64,000 nt of DNA, from the NCBI RefSeq assembly GCF_007997285.1, contig NZ_VORX01000003.1, positions 434,001-498,000 on the forward strand, in the 5' to 3' direction. The first letter of the stretch is position 1; each line of letters starts with the position of its first letter. Below the pieces are notes generated by a model. It was not told where the DNA came from and searched no databases. It was given only the letters and a program-made list of their open reading frames with translations. The stretch is from Gelidibacter salicanalis. GTDB taxonomy: Bacteria > Bacteroidota > Bacteroidia > Flavobacteriales > Flavobacteriaceae. A program made the position numbers and the translations under genes. This document shows positions 19,013 through 26,074 of the stretch, in pieces.

Positions 19013-19211
19013 TAGCTACGCAAAATATTCAGGAATAGGCATCCAGATGTTTGCCATTATCGGCATAGGAAGTTTTATAGGCGTCAAACTTGATGAGAAC
19101 AACGGCGGCGATGGCAACTGGTGGACCATTATCTTAGCGCTGACCTCAACAATTATTGCCATAGTTTTTGTAATAAGACGTATTATTGCAGATTCAAAAG
19201 ACGAAAATTAA
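18978..19211 (+). CDS. atpZ: AtpZ/AtpI-type F0F1 assembly protein
   Basis: A 77-residue membrane protein with two transmembrane helices (YSGIGIQMFAIIGIGSFIGVKL and WTIILALTSTIIAIVFVIRRI) separated by a short DENNGG loop. This is the AtpZ/AtpI form thought to aid c-ring assembly or to carry Mg2+/Ca2+. The start at 18978 lies inside the bactofilin gene, a 35-bp out-of-frame overlap. It precedes the DUF6168-like gene and atpB. Confidence 0.83.
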   Translation: MAKKSKRDSSLNSYAKYSGIGIQMFAIIGIGSFIGVKLDENNGGDGNWWTIILALTSTIIAIVFVIRRIIADSKDEN

Positions 19212-19336
19212 AATACGTGCAACATTTTTAAAATCCTGTGGTTTTTACCGATTAAAAAAAGGCGAATAATTTCCAGATTAGGACTCGCTTTACAAGGGTT
19301 TTAGCAAAATAAATAGACAGATAACTTAAATTTTTA

Positions 19337-19738
19337 ATGACTGCAGACTTCAAGAAAAGACAACTTAACTTTTTACTCCTCATAACTATTTTCACGGTGG
19401 TGCTTTTCGGCATTCATAGTTACGTGCTTTCTTACTTTGGCACGGAGTTAAATTTGTATTTTCCAGTGTGGCATATTTATGCCTTTCTTTTTGGGGTCAC
19501 CACATTGTTATTCACCATTGTAAATTATAAATTTTCAACGGGAAAAACAGATGTTTTGATGCTCTTTATGGGCGGTACAATTGTAAAGATGCTCTTAGCT
19601 ATTTTATTTTTGTTACCGCTGATTTTATCAGATTTTGATAATAAACAACCCGATATATTTAACTTTTTTATTCCTTATTTTTTATACTTGGCATTTGAAG
19701 TGTATACCATCACAAGGTTCCTTGAGAAAACCCCGTAA
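19337..19738 (+). CDS. Four-helix membrane protein, DUF6168-like
   Basis: A 133-residue protein with four predicted membrane helices, first at about residues 11-31, last at about 106-126. A short charged N-terminus (MTADFKKRQLN) precedes them. In Flavobacteriaceae a protein of this type (DUF6168) sits between atpZ and atpB. By position it may be the counterpart of the AtpI/AtpR accessory proteins of other ATP synthase operons; that role is inferred from context only. Confidence 0.6.
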   Translation: MTADFKKRQLNFLLLITIFTVVLFGIHSYVLSYFGTELNLYFPVWHIYAFLFGVTTLLFTIVNYKFSTGKTDVLMLFMGGTIVKMLLAILFLLPLILSDFDNKQPDIFNFFIPYFLYLAFEVYTITRFLEKTP

Positions 19739-19770
19739 TTGGTGTGCCTTTAATATTGATAAAAAAGTGT

Positions 19771-19800
19771 TTGACAATTAAACTAATGTGTGTACATTTG
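19771..19800 (+). promoter_or_regulatory. Promoter of the atpBEFHAG operon
   Basis: TTG (19771-19773), a 19-nt spacer, then TACATTTG (19793-19800): an exact Bacteroidota -33/-7 promoter (TTG-N19-TAnnTTTG). It ends 38 nt before the atpB ATG at 19839. It shows that the synthase genes can be expressed independently of sprE, bactofilin and atpZ, and it rules out the upstream in-frame start at 19788, which lies inside the -33/-7 spacer just before the -7 box. Confidence 0.8.
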
Positions 19801-19838
19801 CACGGAATTTAGAGCAAGGTATTTTTAAGCTATTCATA

Positions 19839-20924
19839 ATGACATTAAACACTTTAAGAGCCGTATTATTTTTAGTTTTTTCTGTAGCATTCACCAATTT
19901 AGGGTTTGCTTCACAAGATAACGAAGACCAAGACAAAGGGTTCAATGCCACAGAGATGATCATGCATCACGTTAAAGATGCCCATGAGTTTCATATTGTT
20001 GATTGGGATAACAAGCCTATCAGCATTGCTTTGCCAATCATTCTTTTTACAGATAACGGTCTCACGACCTTCATGTCTAGCGAATTTCATCATGATGATT
20101 CAGGAACACATATTGTGGAAAAAAATGGTGAGCGCTTTGTAAAATACCACGAAAAAATCTATCAATTAGCTCCTGGTGTAAACAGCCTGACTTTTGATGA
20201 AGAATTACATCCTAACAATGCAACCACTCCTTTAGACTTCTCCATTACCAAAAACGTCTTTATGATGTGGGTAACGGTCATCTTATTATTCATCATCTTT
20301 ATTTCTGCAGCGCGTAAATACAGCAAATCAAACAATAATATTCCAAGAGGTGTCGCTTCTTATGTTGAGCCTTTAATCGTTTTTATTAGAGATGAGGTTG
20401 CGATTCCTATGATTGGGGAAAAGAAGTATAAAAAATATATGCCTTTCTTATTGACGGTGTTTTTCTTTATCTGGATCAACAATATTTTTGGATTAATTCC
20501 TATTTTAAACGGCGCTAACGTGAGTGGAAACATTGCGTTCACTTTGTCTTTAGCATTGTTCACATTCTTTATAGTCATGTTCAGTGGAAATAAAAATTAC
20601 TGGAAGCATATTTTTTGGATGCCAGGCGTTCCGGTACCAATGAAAATATTTCTGATGCCTATTGAGATTATCGGAATGTTTGTGAAACCATTTTCATTAA
20701 CCATTCGTTTGTTTGCTAATATTACTGCAGGACACATTATTATCCTGTCGTTAATGTCTCTAATCTTTACCTTCCAGAGCGTTGCTATTGCACCGGTTTC
20801 TGTCGGATTTTCATTATTCATTTTAATCATAGAAATTGTAGTAGTTGCAATTCAAGCATATATATTTACTGTGTTATCTGCCTTATATATTGGTATGGCT
20901 ACCGCAGAAGACGATCATCATTAA
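19839..20924 (+). CDS. atpB: F0F1 ATP synthase subunit a
   Basis: A 361-residue integral membrane subunit of the proton channel. A signal-like N-terminus (LRAVLFLVFSVAFTNLGFAS) and a histidine-rich periplasmic stretch of about 100 residues precede the membrane core, a common feature in Bacteroidota. The core has FVKPFSLTIRLFANITAGHII with the essential arginine (SLTIRLFANI) and IVVVAIQAYIFTVLSALYI. The ATG at 19839 is chosen because the promoter lies just upstream. It is followed by atpE after 20 bp. Confidence 0.94.
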   Translation: MTLNTLRAVLFLVFSVAFTNLGFASQDNEDQDKGFNATEMIMHHVKDAHEFHIVDWDNKPISIALPIILFTDNGLTTFMSSEFHHDDSGTHIVEKNGERFVKYHEKIYQLAPGVNSLTFDEELHPNNATTPLDFSITKNVFMMWVTVILLFIIFISAARKYSKSNNNIPRGVASYVEPLIVFIRDEVAIPMIGEKKYKKYMPFLLTVFFFIWINNIFGLIPILNGANVSGNIAFTLSLALFTFFIVMFSGNKNYWKHIFWMPGVPVPMKIFLMPIEIIGMFVKPFSLTIRLFANITAGHIIILSLMSLIFTFQSVAIAPVSVGFSLFILIIEIVVVAIQAYIFTVLSALYIGMATAEDDHH

Positions 20925-20944
20925 TTAATTTAAATTTTATTATT

Positions 20945-21154
20945 ATGACTATTACAGGAATCGCAGCATTAGGAGCTGGAATGGCAGTTATTGGAGCAGC
21001 AATTGGAATTGGTAAAATCGGTGAGTCAGCTATGAACGCTATGGCTCGTCAACCGGAAATCCAAGGAAAATTACAAACTTCAGCGCTTATCTTAGCGGCT
21101 TTCGTAGAGGCAGTAGCACTTTTTGGTGTTGTTGCGGCTATCATCGTTAAGTAA
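20945..21154 (+). CDS. atpE: F0F1 ATP synthase subunit c
   Basis: A 69-residue hairpin of two membrane helices joined by the conserved ARQPE loop. The ion-binding carboxylate is the glutamate in LAAFVEAVALFGVV of helix 2. The residues after it (AVA) lack the Ser/Thr pair of known Na+-binding rings, so a proton ring is likely. A strong hairpin follows the gene (see 21167-21199). Confidence 0.95.
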   Translation: MTITGIAALGAGMAVIGAAIGIGKIGESAMNAMARQPEIQGKLQTSALILAAFVEAVALFGVVAAIIVK

Positions 21155-21166
21155 TCATTTAAGACG

Positions 21167-21199
21167 GACACAGAAGTAACGGTTGGTTATTTCTGTGTC
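21167..21199 (+). terminator. Intra-operon hairpin after atpE (possible partial terminator or mRNA stabiliser)
   Basis: GACACAGAAGTAAC (21167-21180) pairs with GTTATTTCTGTGTC (21186-21199), a 14-bp stem with one G-T pair and a GGTTG loop, followed by TTTATTAC. It sits 12 bp after atpE and 70 bp before atpF. The T-tract is short, so full termination is doubtful; raising the atpE share of the operon mRNA is a reasonable inference. Confidence 0.65.
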
Positions 21200-21269
21200 T
21201 TTATTACACTTCGAAGCTGTAGAGTCGGAGACACAAAATTTAAATTATAAAAACTAAAACCTATTATAA

Positions 21270-21764
21270 ATGGATTTAATTACACCAGGCTTAGGACTTG
21301 TTTTTTGGTCACTCATCACATTTTTCATTCTACTTGTAGTCTTGAAAAAATTCGCATGGAAACCAATTTTAGGAGCTGTTGATGAGCGCGAAAGCGGCAT
21401 TAAAAATGCTTTAGAAGCGGCGGACAAAGCGCGTAAGGAAATGGAAAACCTTAAAGCAGACAATGAGCGTATCCTTAATGAAGCGCGTGCTGAGCGTGAA
21501 GCGATGTTGAAAGACGCACGTGACATCAAAACTAAAATGGTGAGCGATGCTAAGGAAGAAGCGCAAGAGCAAGCCACTAAAATCATTGCTCAAGCTCAAG
21601 AGGCTATCGAGCATGAAAAGAGATCAGCCATGGCTGAACTTAAAAATCATGTTGCAAGCTTATCAATTGAAATAGCGGAGAAAGTAGTGCGTCAGGAATT
21701 AGGAAACAAAGACAGACAATTAGAATTGGTCGAGTCTATGTTGAGTGACGCGAAATTAAATTAA
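21270..21764 (+). CDS. atpF: F0F1 ATP synthase subunit b
   Basis: A 164-residue peripheral stalk protein. The N-terminal membrane helix (LGLVFWSLITFFILLVVLKKF) is followed by AWKPILGAVDER and then a long charged coiled coil (KARKEMENLKADNERI onward). It anchors the delta subunit and F1 to the membrane. It is separated from atpE by 115 bp containing a strong hairpin and from atpH by 95 bp containing two repeats. Confidence 0.94.
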   Translation: MDLITPGLGLVFWSLITFFILLVVLKKFAWKPILGAVDERESGIKNALEAADKARKEMENLKADNERILNEARAEREAMLKDARDIKTKMVSDAKEEAQEQATKIIAQAQEAIEHEKRSAMAELKNHVASLSIEIAEKVVRQELGNKDRQLELVESMLSDAKLN

Positions 21765-21770
21765 TTGGAC

Positions 21771-21809
21771 TGTCACACTGAGCGCAGTCGAAGTACGTTC
21801 AGCATGACA
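21771..21809. repeat. Dispersed CACTGAGCGCAGTCGAAG-type repeat, copy 1
   Basis: The 39-bp element opens with TGTCACACTGA and closes with TCAGCATGACA, which are imperfect inverted ends, and contains GAGCGCAGTCGAAG in the middle. Related sequence recurs at 22411-22440, 25318-25345 and 28117-28130, always between genes. Confidence 0.7.
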
Positions 21810-21832
21810 ATAGTAAAGTTGAATAATTAAAA

Positions 21833-21855
21833 GAGATCCCCACCTACGTGGGCAT
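21833..21855 (+). repeat. Start-proximal palindromic hairpin before atpH
   Basis: GAGAT leads into CCCAC (21839-21843), loop CCTA-like, then GTGGG (21848-21852). The stem ends 7 nt before the atpH ATG. The same GAGAT-stem-tetraloop-stem plan is found directly before trpS and hemE, and a similar hairpin before the nucleotidyltransferase at 28257. Confidence 0.6.
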
Positions 21856-21859
21856 TACT

Positions 21860-22396
21860 ATGGCACAAACAAGAACAGCAATACGTTACGCAAAAGCAGT
21901 TTTAGATCTTGCAAAAGATCAAAACACGGCAGAGGTTGTACACGCTGATATGAAGTCAATTGCAAATGCTGTCGCAGCAAGTACGGATCTTAAAGACATA
22001 CTTTTAAGTGCTGTTGTGCCTTCTGCAACAAAAAAATCGGCTTTATTAGCAGTTTTTACTGGTTTGGATACGCTAAGCATCAACTTAATAGACACGTTAA
22101 TAACCAACAAACGTATCGCTATATTAGGAACTGTTGCTGAACAATATAATGAGTTGTATAATGAAGGTGAAGGAAAGCAAGTTGCTACGGTAACCACTGC
22201 GGTTTCACTAACGGATGAGCTCAATGCTAAAGTTTTAGCCAAAGTTAAAGAATTGACGGGTAAAGAGGCTGAGATTCTAAGCGTGGTTGACGAATCTATT
22301 TTAGGTGGTTTCATCTTACGCGTAGGAGATATGCAATATGATGCAAGTATTGCAAACAAATTGAATCAATTAAAAAAAGAATTTACATTAAACTAA
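21860..22396 (+). CDS. atpH: F0F1 ATP synthase subunit delta
   Basis: A 178-residue stator subunit that links the b stalk to the top of F1. TRTAIRYAKAVLDLAKDQN is the typical N-terminal helix pair, and the C-terminal DESILGGFILRVGDMQYDASI matches the family's conserved end. The ATG at 21860 is preferred over the GTG four codons earlier because that GTG lies in the stem of the palindromic hairpin. It is followed by atpA after 75 bp holding a repeat. Confidence 0.93.
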   Translation: MAQTRTAIRYAKAVLDLAKDQNTAEVVHADMKSIANAVAASTDLKDILLSAVVPSATKKSALLAVFTGLDTLSINLIDTLITNKRIAILGTVAEQYNELYNEGEGKQVATVTTAVSLTDELNAKVLAKVKELTGKEAEILSVVDESILGGFILRVGDMQYDASIANKLNQLKKEFTLN

Positions 22397-22410
22397 AAGT
22401 TTTATTGATC

Positions 22411-22440
22411 GGTCACACTGAGCACAGTCAAAGTGAGTCC
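22411..22440. repeat. Dispersed CACTGAGCGCAGTCGAAG-type repeat, copy 2
   Basis: GGTCACACTGAGCACAGTC followed by AAAGTGAGTCC is a diverged copy of the element at 21771, placed between atpH and atpA. Confidence 0.6.
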
Positions 22441-22471
22441 TTAAAGTCAATAGAAATAATATCTAATAAAA

Positions 22472-24052
22472 ATGGCAGAAGTAAAACCAGCTGAAATTTC
22501 AGCAATCTTAAAGCAACAATTGTCAGGATTTGAAGCTAGCGCTTCATTAGACGAAGTAGGAACGGTTTTGACAGTTGGAGATGGTATTGCACGTGTGTAT
22601 GGCCTAGCCAACGTTCAATACGGTGAGTTAGTTGAATTTGCAGATGGGCTTGAAGGCATCGTACTAAATCTTGAAGAAGATAACGTAGGTGTTGTATTGT
22701 TAGGACCTTCAGTAGGTGTTAGCGAAGGCTCTATCGTTAAACGTACAAAACGTATTGCTTCCCTGAAAGTGGGTGAAGGCATCGTTGGACGTGTGGTAGA
22801 TACTTTAGGTACTCCAATTGACGGTAAAGGTCCAATTGAAGGAACGCTTTATGAAATGCCATTAGAACGTAAAGCTCCGGGAGTGATCTACCGTCAGCCA
22901 GTAACTGAACCGTTACAAACGGGTATCAAAGCAATCGATGCAATGATTCCAGTAGGTCGTGGTCAGCGTGAGTTGGTAATTGGTGACCGTCAAACTGGTA
23001 AAACAGCAGTTTGTATCGATACCATTATCAATCAAAAAGAATTTTATGATGCAGGTGAGCCTGTATATTGTATATATGTCGCTATTGGGCAAAAAGCCTC
23101 AACAGTAGCTTTAATCGCAAAAACATTAGAAGAAAAAGGCGCCATGGCTTACACAACAATTGTTGCGGCCAATGCCTCTGATCCTGCTGCAATGCAAGTG
23201 TACGCACCGTTTGCTGGTGCTGCAATTGGCGAGTATTTTAGAGATACTGGCCGTCCTGCATTAATCGTTTTTGACGATTTATCAAAGCAAGCAGTAGCCT
23301 ACCGGGAGATTTCGTTATTGTTACGTCGTCCACCAGGACGTGAGGCGTATCCAGGTGACGTTTTCTACCTTCACTCCAGATTATTGGAGCGTTCTGCAAA
23401 AATCATCAATAATGATGCTATTGCAAGAGAAATGAACGATTTGCCAGATGTTTTGAAACCAATCGTAAAAGGTGGCGGCTCATTAACCGCATTACCAATC
23501 ATTGAAACGCAAGCAGGAGACGTTTCTGCATATATTCCAACCAACGTAATTTCTATTACTGATGGTCAGATTTTCTTGGATGGTGACTTGTTTAACTCTG
23601 GTGTTCGTCCAGCAATTAACGTAGGTATTTCTGTATCTCGTGTTGGTGGTAACGCTCAGATCAAATCAATGAAAAAAGTATCTGGTACTTTAAAATTAGA
23701 TCAAGCACAATACCGTGAGTTAGAGGCGTTTGCTAAGTTTGGATCTGATTTGGATGCAGTTACCTTAAACGTCATCAATAAAGGAAAGCGTAACGTGGAA
23801 ATCTTGAAACAAGCTCAAAACGATCCATTTAGAGTTGAAGATCAAGTGGCAATTATATATGCGGGTTCTAAAAACTTGTTGAGAGACGTTCCTGTAGAGA
23901 AAGTAAAAGAATTTGAGCGTGATTACCTAGAATTCTTAAAAGCGAAACACAGTGATGTCCTTGCTTCTCTAAAAGCAGGAAAACTTACTGATGAAGCGAC
24001 GGATACTCTAGCTGCAGTGGCTAAGGAATTATCGTCGAAATATAGAAAATAG
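22472..24052 (+). CDS. atpA: F0F1 ATP synthase subunit alpha
   Basis: A 526-residue F1 subunit with a non-catalytic nucleotide site. Walker A is GDRQTGKTA (about residues 170-178), Walker B is [12 protein letters not shown], and the alpha signature [17 protein letters not shown] is intact. Length is slightly above the E. coli protein (513). A heptanucleotide array begins at its stop codon. The beta subunit gene does not follow, unlike in most bacteria. Confidence 0.97.
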   Translation: MAEVKPAEISAILKQQLSGFEASASLDEVGTVLTVGDGIARVYGLANVQYGELVEFADGLEGIVLNLEEDNVGVVLLGPSVGVSEGSIVKRTKRIASLKVGEGIVGRVVDTLGTPIDGKGPIEGTLYEMPLERKAPGVIYRQPVTEPLQTGIKAIDAMIPVGRGQRELVIGDRQTGKTAVCIDTIINQKEFYDAGEPVYCIYVAIGQKASTVALIAKTLEEKGAMAYTTIVAANASDPAAMQVYAPFAGAAIGEYFRDTGRPALIVFDDLSKQAVAYREISLLLRRPPGREAYPGDVFYLHSRLLERSAKIINNDAIAREMNDLPDVLKPIVKGGGSLTALPIIETQAGDVSAYIPTNVISITDGQIFLDGDLFNSGVRPAINVGISVSRVGGNAQIKSMKKVSGTLKLDQAQYRELEAFAKFGSDLDAVTLNVINKGKRNVEILKQAQNDPFRVEDQVAIIYAGSKNLLRDVPVEKVKEFERDYLEFLKAKHSDVLASLKAGKLTDEATDTLAAVAKELSSKYRK

Positions 24053-24092
24053 TATCAAGTACAGAGTATTAAGTACAAAGTACTAAGATTGA
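24051..24092. repeat. Heptanucleotide array AGTANNN, left arm
   Basis: Six 7-bp units in perfect register: AGTATCA, AGTACAG, AGTATTA, AGTACAA, AGTACTA, AGATTGA. The array starts within the atpA stop codon. An inverted counterpart lies at 24148-24182. Confidence 0.75.
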
Positions 24093-24147
24093 GAGGAAGC
24101 TTTCAAAATGTTATTTTAAAGTCAAAATATTGAAAAGTGTTTTTTGT

Positions 24148-24182
24148 TCAGTCTTAATACTGATATCTTAATACTTAATACT
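24148..24182. repeat. Heptanucleotide array, inverted right arm
   Basis: On the minus strand this reads AGTATTA, AGTATTA, AGATATC, AGTATTA, AGACTGA: five heptads of the same type as the left arm but inverted, ending 8 bp before the atpG start codon. The two arms could form an imperfect long stem in the atpA-atpG mRNA. Confidence 0.72.
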
Positions 24183-24190
24183 AACAAAAA

Positions 24191-25051
24191 ATGGCAAACT
24201 TAAAAGAAATACGTAACAGAATTACATCGGTATCTTCCACTATGCAGATTACCAGTGCCATGAAAATGGTATCGGCTGCAAAACTGAAGAAGGCACAAGA
24301 TGCGATTACTGCATTGCGTCCGTATTCTGATAAATTAACGGAATTGTTACAAAGCTTAAGTGCAACTTTAGATGCTGATTCTGGAAGTAAATTTGCCGAG
24401 CAACGTGATGTCAATAAAGTATTGTTAGTGTCAATTACCTCTAATAGAGGTTTGGCAGGAGCTTTTAACTCTAACATCATCAAAGCGACTAACCGATTGA
24501 TTAATCAAGATTATGCTGGTAAAGAGGTTTCCATAGTGGCCATTGGAAAAAAGACCAATGATGCCTTTAAGAAAGGGAATCGTGTTATCGCCAACAAAAG
24601 TGAGATCTATGACGATTTAACCTTTGATAATGTTTCTGCAGTTGCCGAGTTATTAATGGAGAAATTCATTAATGAAGAAGCCGATAAAATTGTATTGGTT
24701 TACAATAAGTTTAAAAACGCTGCGACACAAGAAATCATGACCGAGCAATTTTTACCAATTGTTCCAATGGAAAAAGATGCGGATGCTGATTTAGATTATA
24801 TTTTCGAGCCTTCAAAAGAAGAAATCGTTAAACAATTGATCCCAAAATCTTTAAAGACACAGCTTTTTAAAGCTCTTAGAGATTCTTTCGCTTCTGAACA
24901 TGGCGCACGTATGACTGCGATGCATAAAGCTACAGATAACGCTACAGAATTAAGAGATCAATTGAAATTAACTTATAACAAAGCCCGTCAAGCATCTATT
25001 ACCAACGAAATTTTAGAAATTGTTGGTGGTGCGGAAGCACTAAATAATTAG
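24191..25051 (+). CDS. atpG: F0F1 ATP synthase subunit gamma
   Basis: A 286-residue rotor subunit. The N-terminal LKEIRNRITSVSSTMQITSAMKMVSAAKL and the C-terminal ATELRDQLKLTYNKARQASITNEILEIVGGAEAL are the two long helices of the central coiled coil, both well conserved. It is the last gene of the operon here. The final codons (GGAEALNN, stop) form the first unit of a 51-bp tandem repeat that runs on for four more copies after the stop. Confidence 0.96.
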   Translation: MANLKEIRNRITSVSSTMQITSAMKMVSAAKLKKAQDAITALRPYSDKLTELLQSLSATLDADSGSKFAEQRDVNKVLLVSITSNRGLAGAFNSNIIKATNRLINQDYAGKEVSIVAIGKKTNDAFKKGNRVIANKSEIYDDLTFDNVSAVAELLMEKFINEEADKIVLVYNKFKNAATQEIMTEQFLPIVPMEKDADADLDYIFEPSKEEIVKQLIPKSLKTQLFKALRDSFASEHGARMTAMHKATDNATELRDQLKLTYNKARQASITNEILEIVGGAEALNN

Positions 25052-25281
25052 GCGAAGCAGAGCGAGCCAAATTAATTAGCGGCGGAAGCACTAAATAATT
25101 AGGCGAAGCAGAGCGAGCCAAATTAATTAGCGGCGGAAGCACTAAATAATTAGGCGAAACGGAGTGAGCCAAATTAGCTAGCGTCGGAAGCACTAAATAA
25201 TTAGGCGAAGCAGAGCGAGCCAAATTAATTAGGGCCAGAAGCACTAAATAATTAGGCGAAACGGAATGAATCAAATTCTGC
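25031..25281. repeat. 51-bp tandem repeat seeded by the 3' end of atpG
   Basis: Units start at 25031, 25082, 25133, 25184 and 25235, exactly 51 bp apart. Each begins GCGGAAGCACTAAATAATTAG, so the atpG tail and stop are duplicated, and continues with GCGAAGCAGAGCGAGCC and AAATTAATTAG. Units 3 to 5 carry a few substitutions; the last is incomplete and the most diverged. As 51 is a multiple of three, the minus strand stays open across the array, but nothing supports a gene there. Confidence 0.9.
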
Positions 25282-25317
25282 ATATAAGTGAGAGTTTAGA
25301 ATAATTTAAGTATAAAT

Positions 25318-25345
25318 GTCACCCTGAGCGCAGTCGAAGGGTCAT
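25318..25345. repeat. Dispersed CACTGAGCGCAGTCGAAG-type repeat, copy 3
   Basis: GTCACCCTGAGCGCAGTC followed by GAAGGGTCAT. CCCT and AGGG give it short inverted ends. It lies between the atpG repeats and the operon terminator. Confidence 0.7.
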
Positions 25346-25351
25346 AAAAAT

Positions 25352-25386
25352 AAAAAAGCCTTACTTCTTGAAAGTCAGGCTTTTTG
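25352..25386 (+). terminator. Terminator of the ATP synthase operon
   Basis: AAAAAGCCT (25353-25361) pairs with AGGCTTTTT (25377-25385) around a 15-nt loop, ending in a T-run. It is the first clear intrinsic terminator after atpG, 300 bp downstream of its stop. Confidence 0.75.
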
Positions 25387-25399
25387 GTTTCTGTTACCT

Positions 25400-25407
25400 T
25401 ACGTTTG
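25400..25407 (+). promoter_or_regulatory. -7 promoter box of the small putative lipoprotein gene
   Basis: TACGTTTG is an exact TAnnTTTG just after the ATP operon terminator and 61 nt before the ATG at 25469. The only TTG upstream (25384-25386) is 13 nt away, shorter than usual. Confidence 0.42.
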
Positions 25408-25468
25408 TGGCTATATTATTTTTATGGAATGTTATTTGTTATCTTACAGTAATAAATACCACTGCCAT

Positions 25469-25954
25469 ATGAAACTCTTATATATGTTCTCAACACTTAT
25501 AGTTATGTCCTTAACTGCATCAAAATGCTCGGATGCCAAAAAGATGGATAAAAAAGCACCGGCAATTCTTGGTGACGTTTATGTAGAATCTTATACCTCG
25601 GAAGATAATTCGGGTCACACTGGTTACAAACTATACATTCCGATGCACTCTCAAGAAACCAAGGACATCCTGCTCGACTCCGTATATTTTAGAAACCAGA
25701 CCGTTAAATTGGATAGAACCACAGAAGGTTCGAATACCTTATATACTGGAGAATTTAGAACTCATCAAAAATCAAATAATGATATTATAATGAGCAGTAA
25801 TCCTATGGATGAAATGGCCAATACACCCCCAAATATTTCCAAGAGAATCCCTTTTGAGTTAGAGGCATCGGAAGGTATTGTGAGTTATAAATATAAAGGC
25901 GATATCCGCTATTTTAAGATAGAAAATATTCAGGATAGGACTATTGACAACTAA
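25469..25954 (+). CDS. Hypothetical exported protein, possible lipoprotein
   Basis: A 161-residue protein I do not recognise. It begins MKLLYMFSTLIVMSLTASKC, a signal-peptide-like stretch with a cysteine after TASK; this is not an ideal lipobox. The mature part is polar, with GDVYVESYTSEDNSGHTGYKLYI, an internal LDSVYFRNQTVKL and the end GIVSYKYKGDIRYFKIENI, suggesting a small beta-rich domain. An in-frame ATG 15 codons upstream would add a non-hydrophobic extension and is less likely. It stands alone between the ATP operon and the flippase gene. Confidence 0.6.
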   Translation: MKLLYMFSTLIVMSLTASKCSDAKKMDKKAPAILGDVYVESYTSEDNSGHTGYKLYIPMHSQETKDILLDSVYFRNQTVKLDRTTEGSNTLYTGEFRTHQKSNNDIIMSSNPMDEMANTPPNISKRIPFELEASEGIVSYKYKGDIRYFKIENIQDRTIDN

Positions 25955-26023
25955 TCAAGGTCATTAATTACAGGCTATAAGATGGTGAACGACAAATTTC
26001 AAGAGGACACTTTCCGCTTATAA

Positions 26024-26054
26024 TTGTTTAGCGCTGCTAGAATCCCTACTTTTA
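26024..26054 (+). promoter_or_regulatory. Probable promoter of the flippase gene
   Basis: TTG (26024-26026), a 20-nt spacer and TACTTTTA (26047-26054), one base off TAnnTTTG. The box ends 20 nt before the TTG start codon at 26075. Confidence 0.45.
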
Positions 26055-26074
26055 TCCAATAATATAAAACCACC

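Noticed and set aside
19788-19838. Upstream start for atpB adding 17 residues
   Set aside because: The codon lies inside the promoter, just before the -7 box, so it would not be in the mRNA.
24999-25283. Minus-strand frame with a 17-residue repeat opposite the end of atpG
   Set aside because: Produced by the 51-bp tandem repeat, a multiple of three, and overlaps the end of atpG; no promoter or known domain.
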